From Clostridiales bacterium (lineage in GTDB: Bacteria > Bacillota > Clostridia > Oscillospirales > Oscillospiraceae): a DNA stretch of 36,921 nt. Both the position numbers and the translations under genes were made by a program. Shown here in pieces: positions 23,745 through 33,102 of the stretch (position 1 is the stretch's first letter; each line of letters begins with the position of its first letter). The notes beneath the pieces were generated by a model. It searched no databases and had not been told where the DNA came from. It was given only the letters and a program-made list of their open reading frames with translations. The stretch is taken from the NCBI GenBank assembly GCA_003150355.1, contig QAMJ01000010.1, positions 1-36,921 of the forward strand. Direction: 5' to 3'.

Positions 23745-23945
23745 ATGAAGGAAGGAATCCATCCCAATTACCAGCAGACCACCATCAGATGCGCCTGCGG
23801 CAACATCATCGAGACCGGCTCCACCAAGAAGGACATCACCGTTGAGATCTGCTCCAAGTGCCACCCCTTCTACACCGGCAAGCAGAAGCTGGTCGACACC
23901 AGCGGCCGTGTTGATAAGTTCAACAAGAAGTACGGCATCAAGTAA
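23745..23945 (+). CDS. rpmE: 50S ribosomal protein L31
   Basis: A 66-residue L31 of the zinc-binding type: MKEGIHPNYQ start, cysteines 16 and 18 (CACG) and 36 and 39 (CSKC), then HPFYTGKQKLVDTSGRVDKF, the strongly conserved end. It is part of the large ribosomal subunit near the central protuberance. ATG 23745 is chosen because AAGGAG lies nine bases before it and the protein start is that of the family; an in-frame ATG 45 nt earlier would add an unrelated extension. Confidence 0.96.
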   Translation: MKEGIHPNYQQTTIRCACGNIIETGSTKKDITVEICSKCHPFYTGKQKLVDTSGRVDKFNKKYGIK

Positions 23946-23970
23946 TTGGTCATTAAATAATCAGGCCTTT

Positions 23971-24014
23971 ACGGCAAAAAGCAGAGCGTCAAAAGGCGCT
24001 CTGCTTTTTGCCGT
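23971..24014 (+). terminator. Terminator of rpmE
   Basis: An 18-bp perfect stem, ACGGCAAAAAGCAGAGCG (23971-23988) against CGCTCTGCTTTTTGCCGT (23997-24014). The stem contains its own T-run, and ATTTCC follows. Confidence 0.85.
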
Positions 24015-24108
24015 ATTTCCTCGGAAAAAATTTTTTCAAAAAATAAAGGGAAATAAAAATTCGCGTCGTATATATGTAATGAAAGAAAAAACGAAGGGCG
24101 GTGTTTTT

Positions 24109-25113
24109 ATGTCCTGTCCCCGCGAGGAGAGAGAACGGCTTGAGCATTACTTCATCGGCAAATACGGCGTGCTGTCAGAGAACAGTCAGGGCCGTGCGCT
24201 GCCGGAGCCGGAGTGCGATATACGCACCTGCTTCCAGCGCGATGTTGACAGGATCACGCACTCCAAAGCGTTCCGCCGCCTGAAGCATAAAACGCAGGTG
24301 TTCCTCCAGCCCGAGGGCGACCATTACCGCACACGCCTGACGCACACGCTGGAGGTCAGCCGCCTTGCACGTACGGTGACGCGGGCGCTCGCGCTGAACG
24401 AGGATCTTGCCGAGGCCGCCTCGCTCGGGCATGATCTGGGGCACACGCCCTTCGGCCACGCGGGCGAGCGGGCGCTGAACAGCATTTACCCCGGCGGCTT
24501 CAAGCACTATGAGCAGAGCCTGCGCGTGGTGGACGTGCTCGAGCGCGACGGGCGCGGGCTGAACCTGTGCTATGAGACGCGCATGGGTATCCTGCACCAC
24601 ACCTACGGCAGCCCCGACGACACGCGCGAGGCGACCGTCGTGCGGCTGTGCGACCGCATCGCATACATAAACCATGACCTTGACGACGCAATGCGCGCCG
24701 GCATAATCGCGCCGGACGACGTACCGGCGCTTATACGCGAGCGCTGCGGAGAGCGCAACAGTGAGAGGATAAATTCACTCATTTCAGACCTCATTGCAAA
24801 CAGCACGGAGGGGGTCATCAAAATGTCCCCGGAGATGCGGGAGGTCTATGACTTCTTCCATAAATATATGTTCGACGCCGTATATCGCAACCCGCTTGCC
24901 AAGAGCGAGGAGAGCAAGGTATACGGGATAATCGAGGGACTTTACGGCCACTACACCAAGCACCCGGAGGATATGCCCGAGGACTTCCGCAGCGTCATGG
25001 AAAACGAAGGCGTCGAGCGCGCGGCCTGCGACTATATCTCCGGCATGACCGACGGCTACGCGATGGAGAAGTTCGGCGAGATATTCATCCCGTTCGCGTG
25101 GACGGTAAAGTAA
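24109..25113 (+). CDS. dgt: dGTP triphosphohydrolase-like HD-domain protein
   Basis: Hydrolyses dGTP (or another dNTP) to the nucleoside and triphosphate. In 334 residues the N-terminal family signature (ECDIRTCFQRDVDRITHSKA, FRRLKHKTQVF) is followed by the HD metal site: H in RTRLTHTLEVSR, HD in SLGHDLGHTPFGH, and the distal D in VVRLCDRIAYINHDLDD. ATG 24109 is chosen because GAAGGGCGG precedes it; an earlier ATG at 24079 has no ribosome binding site. It stands 38 nt before dnaG and upstream of rpoD, the cluster order usual in Clostridia. Confidence 0.92.
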   Translation: MSCPREERERLEHYFIGKYGVLSENSQGRALPEPECDIRTCFQRDVDRITHSKAFRRLKHKTQVFLQPEGDHYRTRLTHTLEVSRLARTVTRALALNEDLAEAASLGHDLGHTPFGHAGERALNSIYPGGFKHYEQSLRVVDVLERDGRGLNLCYETRMGILHHTYGSPDDTREATVVRLCDRIAYINHDLDDAMRAGIIAPDDVPALIRERCGERNSERINSLISDLIANSTEGVIKMSPEMREVYDFFHKYMFDAVYRNPLAKSEESKVYGIIEGLYGHYTKHPEDMPEDFRSVMENEGVERAACDYISGMTDGYAMEKFGEIFIPFAWTVK

Positions 25114-25151
25114 AGTCGCAAAAAGTCTCTGCTTTGGGGAGGTGAGCGCTC

Positions 25152-26882
25152 ATGGCGTTTCCCGAAAATTTCATATCGGAGCTTATTGAGAGAAACGACA
25201 TAGTATCGGTCGTGTCCGATTACGTGAGGCTCACTAAGCGCAGCGGCTCGAACATGTTCGGCCTGTGCCCGTTCCACAGTGAAAAGACGCCGTCGTTCTC
25301 TGTGTCGCCGGACAAGCAGTTTTACCACTGCTTCGGCTGCGGCAAGGGCGGCGGGGTGATAAACTTCATCATGGACATTGAGAACCTGAGCTATCCGGAG
25401 GCCGTTGAATTCCTCGCAAAGCGCGCGAACATGCCGATGCCGGAGGAGACGAACGACGCTGAGAGCCGCAAGCGCGCGCGGATGCTGGCGCTGAACAAGG
25501 ACGCGGCGCGCTTCTTCTACGACCAGCTCTCCACACCTTTGGGTGAGAGCGCGAGGGAATACATAGGAAAGCGGCAGATACGCCCGGCAACGGTCAAACG
25601 CTTCGGGCTCGGCGCCGCGCCCGACGATTGGAGCCTGCTCTTAAACGCGATGGAGAAAAAGGGCTACACCGGACAGGAGCTGTTCGAGGCGGGGCTTGCA
25701 CGGCGCGGGAAGAACGGCGGATATTACGACACCTTCCGCAACAGGCTTATGTTCCCGGTCATCGATGTGCGCGGGAACGTCATAGGCTTCTCCGGGCGCA
25801 TCCTCGGCGACGGCGAGCCAAAGTACATGAACAGCCCGGAAACACTTGTATTCAACAAAAGCCGGAACCTTTTTGCCCTGAATCTGGCTAAAAAATCGAA
25901 AAGCGGATATATAATTTTATCAGAGGGAAACATAGACGTTGTGAGTCTGCACCAAGCGGGCTTCGACAGCGCGGTCGCCTCGCTCGGCACCTCGCTCACG
26001 CCGGAGCAGGCAAGGCTCCTCTCACGGTACACTAACGAGGTCATCATCGCCTACGATAATGACGGGGCGGGCATTAAGGCCTCGCAGCGCGCGATAGGCA
26101 TTCTTGAAAAGCTCGACATGAAGGTGAAGGTCCTGCGAGTCACGGGGGCGAAGGATCCGGACGAGTTCATCAAGACCAAAGGTCCGGACGCTTTCAGAAA
26201 CCTGCTGGACGGCTCGGAGAACCAGATCGACTACCGGCTGCACGCGGTGACAAGCAAGTATGACCTGACGGTGGACGAACAGAAGGTGGAGTTTCTGAAG
26301 GAAGCCTCCGACCTTGTGGCGCGGCTGCCGGGCGCGGTCGAGCGGCAGGTGTACTCGATGCGCATAGCGTCGATGGCGGGCGTCGCGGAGGATGCAGTTG
26401 CCGACGAGGTCGAGCGGCTGCGCAAGCGCCTTATGAACAGGGCGGCGAGATCGGACGCGCGGCAGATAGCAAAGCCGAGCTCTGTTGTAGCAAACTCCGT
26501 ATCTACGAAATGCTCGAATCCCGAATCTGCCGCCGCCGAGGAGGGCTTGATACGGGTGCTGTATCTCGAACCGGAGATTGCGTCATTGGTCGCGCTGCCG
26601 GGAAAAGAGGAGTTTTCTTCCCCGGAGCTTGCGCAGATATATTCGGTGCTGCTGGAAAAAATAGGGCTCGGCTGTGAGATCAGCATCGAGACTTTATCGG
26701 ACGTGCTGACTTCGGACGAGCTGAGCCTGCTGGTAAAAATACTTCAGCGGCCGGAGCGACTGAGCAACAGTAGGAAAAGCGCCGAGGACTGCATAGCAAA
26801 GATCAGAAATCAAAAAATCGACAGCTCCGATTTGCGGGCTTATGCCGAGCATTTAAGACAAACAAAAGGATATGAGGGATAA
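25152..26882 (+). CDS. dnaG: DNA primase
   Basis: Synthesises RNA primers at the replication fork. A 576-residue DnaG: CHC2 zinc finger (CPFHSEKTPSF, then YHCFGCGKGG, about residues 37-65), RNA polymerase core with the Toprim motif (IILSEGNIDVVSLHQAG, and the DxD motif in IAYDNDGAG), and a C-terminal part (about 440-576) for contact with the DnaB helicase that is divergent, as is common. GGGGAGG precedes ATG 25152. It lies between dgt and rpoD. Confidence 0.96.
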   Translation: MAFPENFISELIERNDIVSVVSDYVRLTKRSGSNMFGLCPFHSEKTPSFSVSPDKQFYHCFGCGKGGGVINFIMDIENLSYPEAVEFLAKRANMPMPEETNDAESRKRARMLALNKDAARFFYDQLSTPLGESAREYIGKRQIRPATVKRFGLGAAPDDWSLLLNAMEKKGYTGQELFEAGLARRGKNGGYYDTFRNRLMFPVIDVRGNVIGFSGRILGDGEPKYMNSPETLVFNKSRNLFALNLAKKSKSGYIILSEGNIDVVSLHQAGFDSAVASLGTSLTPEQARLLSRYTNEVIIAYDNDGAGIKASQRAIGILEKLDMKVKVLRVTGAKDPDEFIKTKGPDAFRNLLDGSENQIDYRLHAVTSKYDLTVDEQKVEFLKEASDLVARLPGAVERQVYSMRIASMAGVAEDAVADEVERLRKRLMNRAARSDARQIAKPSSVVANSVSTKCSNPESAAAEEGLIRVLYLEPEIASLVALPGKEEFSSPELAQIYSVLLEKIGLGCEISIETLSDVLTSDELSLLVKILQRPERLSNSRKSAEDCIAKIRNQKIDSSDLRAYAEHLRQTKGYEG

Positions 26883-26886
26883 GATT

Positions 26887-28149
26887 ATGTCAGAAGAACA
26901 TGTTTACACCGAGCAGGAACTGAGCAAGATGGCCGACGCGCTGCTGGAAGAGGCGGATCACGTGGAGATTCCCGCGGAGCCCAGCCGCGGCAAAAAGAAG
27001 CCCGCCAAGAAAAAGGACGCCGCGCCCGAGCAGAACACCAAGACCCCCGAGGAGCGCCTGAACGAGCTGCTCGAAAAGGGCAAGAAGGCCGGCAAGCTCA
27101 CCGCCAAGGAGCTGGAATGCCTTGAGGAAATGAACCTTGACGGTGAAGCCGTCGACAAGTTCTATGAGACGCTGGAGAAAAACGGCGTCGATATAGACGT
27201 TGGCGCTGACGATCTGCTCCCGCCTATCGACGATGTGCTCCCCGACGTTGATGACCTTGCGGGCATCGAAGAGGTCACGGATGAAGAGATAAACGACACC
27301 GACGCGCTGATGGACAGCTTCTCCACGGACGACCCGGTGCGTATGTACCTCAAGGAGATAGGCAAGGTGCCGCTGCTGACCCCCGAGGAGGAGGTAGAGC
27401 TTGCGATACAGATGTCCGAAGGCAATGAGGAAGCCAAGCACCGCATGACCGAGGCGAACCTCCGTCTGGTCGTGTCGATAGCCAAGCGCTATGTCGGCCG
27501 CGGGATGCTGTTCCTCGACCTTATCCAGGAGGGCAACCTCGGCCTTATCAAGGCCGTCGAGAAGTTCGACTACACCAAGGGCTATAAGTTCTCCACCTAC
27601 GCAACGTGGTGGATACGTCAGGCGATCACCCGCGCGATAGCCGACCAGGCGCGCACGATACGCATTCCCGTACACATGGTGGAGACGATAAACAAGACCA
27701 TCCGCGTCTCCCGCCAGCTGCTGCAGGAGCTGGGGCACGACCCCTCGGCAGAGGAGATCGCAAAGGAGATGGACATGCCGGTCGACAAGGTGCGCGACAT
27801 TCTTAAGATCGCGCAGGAGCCGGTGTCGCTCGAAACGCCTATCGGCGAGGAGGAGGACTCCCACCTCGGCGACTTCATCCCCGATGAGGACGCGTCCGAG
27901 CCGTCCGAGGCGGCAAGCTTCTCGCTGCTGCGCGAGCAGCTTGAAGAGGTGCTCGACACCCTCGCCCCGCGTGAGAAGAAGGTGCTGGAGCTGCGCTTCG
28001 GCATTGTCGACGGACGCACCCGCACACTTGAGGAGGTCGGCAAGGAATTCAACGTCACACGCGAACGTATCCGCCAGATCGAGGCAAAGGCGCTGCGCAA
28101 GCTGCGCCACCCCAGCCGCTCCAAGAAGCTCAGAGATTTCCTGAACTGA
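26887..28149 (+). CDS. rpoD: Primary RNA polymerase sigma factor SigA
   Basis: A 420-residue housekeeping sigma-70. After a variable acidic/lysine-rich N-terminus come region 1.2 (DDPVRMYLKEIGKVPLLTPE), regions 2.1-2.4 (NLRLVVSIAKRYVGRGMLFL, GYKFSTYATWWIRQAITRAI), region 3 and region 4.2 helix-turn-helix (TLEEVGKEFNVTRERIRQIE). Region 2.4 and 4.2 explain the TTGACA/TATAAT promoters seen throughout the window. The start at 26887 is chosen over an ATG at 26872 inside dnaG because GAGGG falls 8 nt before it. Last gene of dgt-dnaG-rpoD. Confidence 0.97.
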   Translation: MSEEHVYTEQELSKMADALLEEADHVEIPAEPSRGKKKPAKKKDAAPEQNTKTPEERLNELLEKGKKAGKLTAKELECLEEMNLDGEAVDKFYETLEKNGVDIDVGADDLLPPIDDVLPDVDDLAGIEEVTDEEINDTDALMDSFSTDDPVRMYLKEIGKVPLLTPEEEVELAIQMSEGNEEAKHRMTEANLRLVVSIAKRYVGRGMLFLDLIQEGNLGLIKAVEKFDYTKGYKFSTYATWWIRQAITRAIADQARTIRIPVHMVETINKTIRVSRQLLQELGHDPSAEEIAKEMDMPVDKVRDILKIAQEPVSLETPIGEEEDSHLGDFIPDEDASEPSEAASFSLLREQLEEVLDTLAPREKKVLELRFGIVDGRTRTLEEVGKEFNVTRERIRQIEAKALRKLRHPSRSKKLRDFLN

Positions 28150-28166
28150 AAAGGCAGTGAACAAAT

Positions 28167-28203
28167 AAAGCAGCCCCACCGTGCAGAACGGTGGGGCTGC
28201 TTT
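28167..28203. terminator. Bidirectional terminator between rpoD and recG
   Basis: AAAGCAGCCCCACCGT and ACGGTGGGGCTGCTTT form a perfect 16-bp stem with a 5-nt loop and T-rich sequence on both sides, between convergent rpoD and recG. Confidence 0.92.
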
Positions 28204-28212
28204 TATACATTA

Positions 28213-30267
28213 TCAATTGAAGCTGTCGGCATTCACGCGCAGCATGCGCTCGACGCTCTGCCGCAGGGCGGCGTGCTCTGGAGCGGAAAGCTCCGGGTCA
28301 GATGCAAGCAGCAGCTGAGCCTCGCTCTGCGCGCGCTGCATCACGTTCATGTCCGCACCGAGATCGGCGACGTGCATCTCCGGCAGGCCGTGCTGACGGG
28401 AGCCGAAGAAATCGCCGGGGCCGCGCAGGCGCAGATCCTCTTCGGATATCCTGAAGCCGTCGTTGGTCTTGGTCATTATCGAGAGCCTTGCGCGCACATC
28501 CTCGCTGTCGTTATCCGAGACGAGGACGCAATAGCTCTTGTGCTTGCCGCGGCCTACGCGGCCGCGCAGCTGGTGCAGCTGGCTCAGACCGAAGCGCTCG
28601 GCGTTCTCGATTATCATCAGAGCCGCATTCGGCACGTCGACGCCGACCTCGATGACCGTGGTCGCAACGAGGATGTTGACCTCCCCCGCCACAACGGCGG
28701 ACATGACGGCGTCCTTTTCCTTGGGCTTCATCTTGCCGTGGATGCAGGCAACGGTGAGATCGGGGAAGAGCGCGGCAAGCTCGGCGGCATGCTCCTGCGC
28801 GGACTTGAGCTTTATCGGCAGCTCCTCATTTTCCTCGACCATTGGGCAGACGACGAACACCTGCCGCCCCTCGCCGACGAGCTTACGGATAAAGCCGTTG
28901 AGCCGCTGCCGGTAGCTTTCGTCGACGGCGAAGGTGTCCACCTTCTGCCGCCCCGGCGGCAGCTCGTCAATGACGGACACGTCAAGATCGCCGTAGATTA
29001 TGAGGGCGAGGGTGCGCGGAATCGGCGTTGCGGACATGACGAGCACGTGCGGCTTCTGCCCCTTGCCGATGAGCGCCGAGCGCTGGCCGACGCCGAAGCG
29101 GTGCTGCTCGTCGGTGACGACGAGGGCGAGGTTTGAATATTCAACATCCTGACTGAACAGAGCATGAGTGCCGACGACGATGTCGTATTCCCCGGCCTTG
29201 AGCTTTGCCTTAGTCTCGCGCTTCTCCTTCGCGCTCATCGCGCCGGTGAGCCGGCCGATACGCACGCCGAGCGGGGCGAGCATGGAGGAGAGCGTCGAAT
29301 AATGCTGCTCGGCGAGGATCTCCGTCGGCGCCATGAAAGCGCTCATATATCCGTTTTCAGCGCACTGCCACATCAGCGCCGCCGCGACAAGCGTTTTGCC
29401 GCTGCCGACATCGCCCTGCACGAGGCGGTTCATCACAGCGCCGGAGCTTATATCGCCCAGCGCCTGCTCTATCGCGCGCTTTTGCGCGCCGGTGGGGGAG
29501 AACGGCAGGGACGCCCAGAAGCGGCTCATATCATGGACGGACAGCTTGATGCCCTCCTCGCGTACACGCTCGCCGCGGATGCGGCCAAGCGCGCAGGCGA
29601 GGACGAAAAGCTCCTCGAATATCAGCCGCCGCCGTGCAAGCTCAAGCGCGTCAAAATCCTTGGGAAAGTGGATGTTTTCATAAGCGTAGGCGGTCTGCGC
29701 AAGGCGGCAGCGCTCGCGCACGTCCTGCGGGAGCACGTCCGGGATGCGGTCAAGGCAGGCGTCCAGCCCCTGGCGCACGGCCTGCAGCATCGTGCGCTGG
29801 TTGAGCCCATTGCACACGCGGTAGATCGGGATGATGCGCCCGGTGACGGTGCCGTTGCCGGCAGACTTTTCGTACACGGGGTTCACCATGGAGCGGCGCA
29901 TGCCGGCGGTTTCTATCTTTCCGAAGAACATATAGCTCTCGCCGCGGACGAGATTGTCCTTCGCGTATGGCTGATTGAAAAATGTTATGTCAACCGAGCC
30001 GCTCTCGTCGACGGCGCGCAGCTTCACAAGCTCAAGCCCGCGGCGCACGCGGGTCAGGCGCGGAGTGTCGGCGACAAGCGCTTCGATGCAGACGCTCTCA
30101 CCGCCGCTTGTCAGCGCGATAGGCATAACGGTGCTGCGGTCCTCGTATTTCCGCGGGAAATAAGAAACAAGGTCATAGAGAGAAAAGACGCCGAGCTTTG
30201 CAAGCGCCTGCGCCTTTTTCTCCCCTATGCCCTTGATGTATCTGACGTCGGTATTCAGGTCGGTCAT
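28213..30267 (-). CDS. recG: ATP-dependent DNA helicase RecG
   Basis: Remodels stalled replication forks and Holliday junctions. A 684-residue RecG with N-terminal helix-hairpin-helix/wedge part (VRYIKGIGEKKAQALAKLG), Walker A GDVGSGKTLVAA, DEQH box (VTDEQHRFGVGQRSAL), MSATPIPRTLAL, and the helicase C-terminal domain with QLRGRVGRGKHKS and the TRG-like tail FRISEEDLRLRGPGDFFG. Its ATG overlaps the apbE stop (TAATG), so the two are translationally coupled. Confidence 0.96.
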   Translation of the reverse strand: MTDLNTDVRYIKGIGEKKAQALAKLGVFSLYDLVSYFPRKYEDRSTVMPIALTSGGESVCIEALVADTPRLTRVRRGLELVKLRAVDESGSVDITFFNQPYAKDNLVRGESYMFFGKIETAGMRRSMVNPVYEKSAGNGTVTGRIIPIYRVCNGLNQRTMLQAVRQGLDACLDRIPDVLPQDVRERCRLAQTAYAYENIHFPKDFDALELARRRLIFEELFVLACALGRIRGERVREEGIKLSVHDMSRFWASLPFSPTGAQKRAIEQALGDISSGAVMNRLVQGDVGSGKTLVAAALMWQCAENGYMSAFMAPTEILAEQHYSTLSSMLAPLGVRIGRLTGAMSAKEKRETKAKLKAGEYDIVVGTHALFSQDVEYSNLALVVTDEQHRFGVGQRSALIGKGQKPHVLVMSATPIPRTLALIIYGDLDVSVIDELPPGRQKVDTFAVDESYRQRLNGFIRKLVGEGRQVFVVCPMVEENEELPIKLKSAQEHAAELAALFPDLTVACIHGKMKPKEKDAVMSAVVAGEVNILVATTVIEVGVDVPNAALMIIENAERFGLSQLHQLRGRVGRGKHKSYCVLVSDNDSEDVRARLSIMTKTNDGFRISEEDLRLRGPGDFFGSRQHGLPEMHVADLGADMNVMQRAQSEAQLLLASDPELSAPEHAALRQSVERMLRVNADSFN

Positions 30268-31313
30268 TACTCGGTGTACCTTAGAGTGTAGCTGTCGTTC
30301 GCGAGAGTGAACTGCTCCATGAGACCCTTGGTGCAGGTGATCTGGTTATCCTTGTTGACGAGGATCATTTCAAACCCGCCGTAGGTGCGCCAGTAGTTGA
30401 GCGCCTTGCTCTCGCCCATGATGAAGAGCGCCGTGGACAGACAGTCCGCCAGAGTGCCGTCCTCGCATATGATCGTAACGGAGGTGAGGGTATTGTTGAT
30501 GGGGCGGCCTGTCTCGGGGTTTATCAGGTGGTGATAAGTTTTGCCGTTCTGCGTGAAGTAGCGCTGGTAGGTGCCGCTGGTGACGACGGCGGTCTCACCC
30601 ACGCTGATGACGCCGAGGTAGCTTGAAGAGTTATTGGGATCCTGCACGGCGACCGTCCAGTTGGTGCCGTCGGGCTTGAGGCCGAGGGTCTGGACATTGC
30701 CGCCGAGGGAGATGATGCCGCTGGTGACACCGGCGTTGCGCATCGCAGCGATGGCATAGTCAGAGGCGCAGCCCTTGGCCACTGCGCCGAAGGTGATCTC
30801 CGTCCCGGCGGGGAAGGAGACGGCGTAGGAGCCGGAGCTCGGGAAGCTCGTGAGTATCATCTTGTCAAAGGCGCGGCGCGCGAGATCCTGCGCAAGCTCA
30901 TCATCAGACGGAACGTAATACCGCCCGTCGGTGAAGCCCCAGCGCTTTATAACGGGGTAGAGCGAGAGATCGAGCGTGCCGCCGCTCTGGTTATACACGG
31001 TCTGCGCGGTGCTGAGCATCTTGGCTACCTGACCGGAGACGGAGACGTTTGCACCCTCGGCATGGTTGATGGCGTAGGTCGTGCTCGTCTCAACATCGGG
31101 GTCGAGCATCGAGTCCATAGAGGTGATGACGCTCTGCGCGGCATTGAGCCCGGCTTCGCCCTTGTTGCCGTAGGCCGTCAGCGTCATGACGGTGTCCATC
31201 GCGAACACCTGCTTCTGGTACATTTTCGTCTCACCGCAGGCGGCGAGGGGCAGCAGCATGCACAGGCAGAGCAGCGCCGCGGCGATTCTATGAAAGATGT
31301 TTATGTGCTTCAT
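30267..31313 (-). CDS. apbE: FAD:protein FMN transferase, ApbE-like lipoprotein
   Basis: Attaches FMN covalently to target flavoproteins outside the membrane. A signal peptide with lipobox LAAC (Cys26) is followed by the family core: MYQKQVFAMDTVMTL, DLSLYPVIKRWGFTD, ITFGAVAKGCASDYA, GIISLGGNVQTLG and YHHLINPETGRP, including the metal-binding and FAD-binding parts. The start ATG 31313 is preferred to one 36 nt earlier because AAAAAGGA precedes it and the signal peptide begins there. No Rnf/Nqr genes, its usual clients, are in the window. Coupled to recG, an unusual partner. Confidence 0.92.
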   Translation of the reverse strand: MKHINIFHRIAAALLCLCMLLPLAACGETKMYQKQVFAMDTVMTLTAYGNKGEAGLNAAQSVITSMDSMLDPDVETSTTYAINHAEGANVSVSGQVAKMLSTAQTVYNQSGGTLDLSLYPVIKRWGFTDGRYYVPSDDELAQDLARRAFDKMILTSFPSSGSYAVSFPAGTEITFGAVAKGCASDYAIAAMRNAGVTSGIISLGGNVQTLGLKPDGTNWTVAVQDPNNSSSYLGVISVGETAVVTSGTYQRYFTQNGKTYHHLINPETGRPINNTLTSVTIICEDGTLADCLSTALFIMGESKALNYWRTYGGFEMILVNKDNQITCTKGLMEQFTLANDSYTLRYTE

Positions 31314-31527
<214 letters not shown>

Positions 31528-31680
31528 ATACGCGGCGCGTAGAGTATCAGAAATCCGCAAGCGATTGAAATCGCTGGCACCGGACGCAGTGAAAACAAAA
31601 AAGCGATACGCCTTTGACTACTGTTTGACCACCAAAAAGCAAAAAGCAGACCCACGCCGACCGGCGCAGGCCGAACATAC
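31528..31680. other. 153-nt insert between the two tRNA-Arg copies
   Basis: Flanked by the direct repeat of the tRNA segment. It carries no gene. It probably represents the remains of an integrated element whose interior was deleted. Confidence 0.55.
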
Positions 31681-31757
31681 GTGCCCGTGGCGCAGCTGGA
31701 TAGCGCGTCGGACTCCGACTCCGAAGGTCGCAGGTTCGAATCCTGTCGGGCATACCA
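31681..31757 (+). tRNA. tRNA-Arg (anticodon CCG)
   Basis: Acceptor GTGCCCG/CGGGCAT, D-arm GCGC/GCGC, anticodon stem TCGGA/TCCGA with loop CTCCGAC (anticodon CCG), T-arm GCAGG/CCTGT with TTCGAAT, and encoded CCA. The D-arm differs from the 5' fragment at 31489 (GCGC in place of GCTC/GAGC), so the 5' half here likely came in with a mobile element while the 3' half is the original host part. Confidence 0.92.
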
Positions 31758-31759
31758 CA

Positions 31760-31787
31760 CCGCCACGGCTCAGGTGAGCCGTGGCGG
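31760..31787 (+). terminator. Terminator of tRNA-Arg
   Basis: CCGCCACGGCTCA and TGAGCCGTGGCGG pair over 11-13 bp, followed by GTACCTTTAT. Between the tRNA and the integrase stop. Confidence 0.75.
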
Positions 31788-31793
31788 GTACCT

Positions 31794-32972
31794 TTATATC
31801 TCCAGCGCATTATGTAGCTTGTCGCTGGCGGCTTTTTTATTCTTATCGAATGCGTGGGTGTAGATATCCAGCGTTGTCGAGACCTGCGCGTGACCGAGGA
31901 GACTTGATACCGTCGCAACGTCTGTGCCGTTTGCAATCAGTAAGCTCGCGTTTGTATGACGGAGTGAATGCACGTTCAGGTTGTATGGCAGATCATTTTT
32001 CTTGAGGATCAGTTTGAAACGCCATGTGAATGTCGTCGGTGTCATCGGCTCATCCAGATCGTGCTTCCTGAACAGAAAATCGTTGTCGGTTATAGTCCGT
32101 CCCTCATAGTGCAGAGCCTCGCTCTCGCAGTAGCGGCGGTACTCTTTCAGCAGCGTCCCCATCTCCGGTGAGAAGTACACATAGCGATTGCCTGCTTTGG
32201 TTTTCGGCTCTTTGATGCAGATATCCTCACCGCTGACCTTGACCACGTTTCGGCAGATATGTATGCTGCGCCCGGCGTAGTCAATGTCGCTCCACTTTAT
32301 GCCGCAGCACTCGCCGCGCCGTATCCCGGTTGCAATGATGAGCTTGAAGTAAGTCTCGTACTTGATGCTTTCTTTCTCCAGCGCGCAGATCAGCTTTTGC
32401 AGTATCTCTTCGTCGGCAACGACCTGCTGCTTTTTATCGATATTTGAATACTTGTAGGTGCGCCAAGCGGGGTTGTGATCCAACAAACCGCTCTCCACTG
32501 CATCGCTGAGTATCCCGCACAGACATGCGTGGACTCCCTCAACGGTCAGCTCGGAGAGCGGTTTGCCGTTTATCATATTCTTTTCTTTGCGCAGGGCGAC
32601 GTAGAGTTTTCGGAAGTGCTCCGGACGCAGCTCCGTGAGTTTGTAGTGACCTATGAGCGGAAGGAAGCGATCGATGTCACTTTTCTCACGAGCCACCGTG
32701 GAGCTTGCGAGCTTGTTTGGCGCGATGTTCTCGAACCAGTACTTTGAGTATTCGGCGAGCGTCATGTTGGATGCTGTCTGCTGTGGCTGCTGCTTACAGC
32801 TGAGCTCAAAGAGTACTGCCTGTTCGTTGAGCCACTTCTCTGTCTGCTTCGGCGTCATGCCTGCAGGAGGATGCACCGTCTGCTGCATGGATTTGAGCCT
32901 GTTCCCGGCACAGTCATAGCCCATTGAGACTACGATCAGGTAGCTGTTACCGCGTTTTCTTATGCTTGCCAT
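31794..32972 (-). CDS. int: Tyrosine recombinase (integrase), tRNA-proximal
   Basis: A site-specific recombinase of about 392 residues. An N-terminal arm-binding domain (MASIRKRGNSYLIVVSMGYD) and a SAM-like core-binding domain (MTLAEYSKYWFENIAPNKL) precede the catalytic domain with Arg in ATGIRRGECCGIKW, the Lys hairpin PKTKAGNR, His and Arg in HSLRHTNAS, His in SLLGHAQVSTTLDIY and the nucleophile Tyr371. The start at 32972 is preferred because AAAGGA lies at suitable distance, while the ATG three codons earlier is too close to it. Its orientation and place beside tRNA-Arg make it the likely integrase of the element. Confidence 0.93.
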   Translation of the reverse strand: MASIRKRGNSYLIVVSMGYDCAGNRLKSMQQTVHPPAGMTPKQTEKWLNEQAVLFELSCKQQPQQTASNMTLAEYSKYWFENIAPNKLASSTVAREKSDIDRFLPLIGHYKLTELRPEHFRKLYVALRKEKNMINGKPLSELTVEGVHACLCGILSDAVESGLLDHNPAWRTYKYSNIDKKQQVVADEEILQKLICALEKESIKYETYFKLIIATGIRRGECCGIKWSDIDYAGRSIHICRNVVKVSGEDICIKEPKTKAGNRYVYFSPEMGTLLKEYRRYCESEALHYEGRTITDNDFLFRKHDLDEPMTPTTFTWRFKLILKKNDLPYNLNVHSLRHTNASLLIANGTDVATVSSLLGHAQVSTTLDIYTHAFDKNKKAASDKLHNALEI

Positions 32973-33102
32973 ATCTGTCATTTCCTTTCTGTTGACCTCG
33001 GCAGAGTAGAGGTCTGGTTTGCAGACACAACATACTGCAAACGGGTACGGAAAGCTATTACTATTTTTGCATGCAGGAGGAATTCTGCCAAACCAACAAT
33101 GA

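Noticed and set aside
26890..28179. A 429-codon minus-strand open frame opposite rpoD
   Set aside because: rpoD on the plus strand is certain; the antisense frame shows no domain and arises from codon bias.
29164..30291. 375-codon plus-strand frame opposite recG
   Set aside because: Antisense to a complete recG with all helicase motifs; no ribosome binding site.
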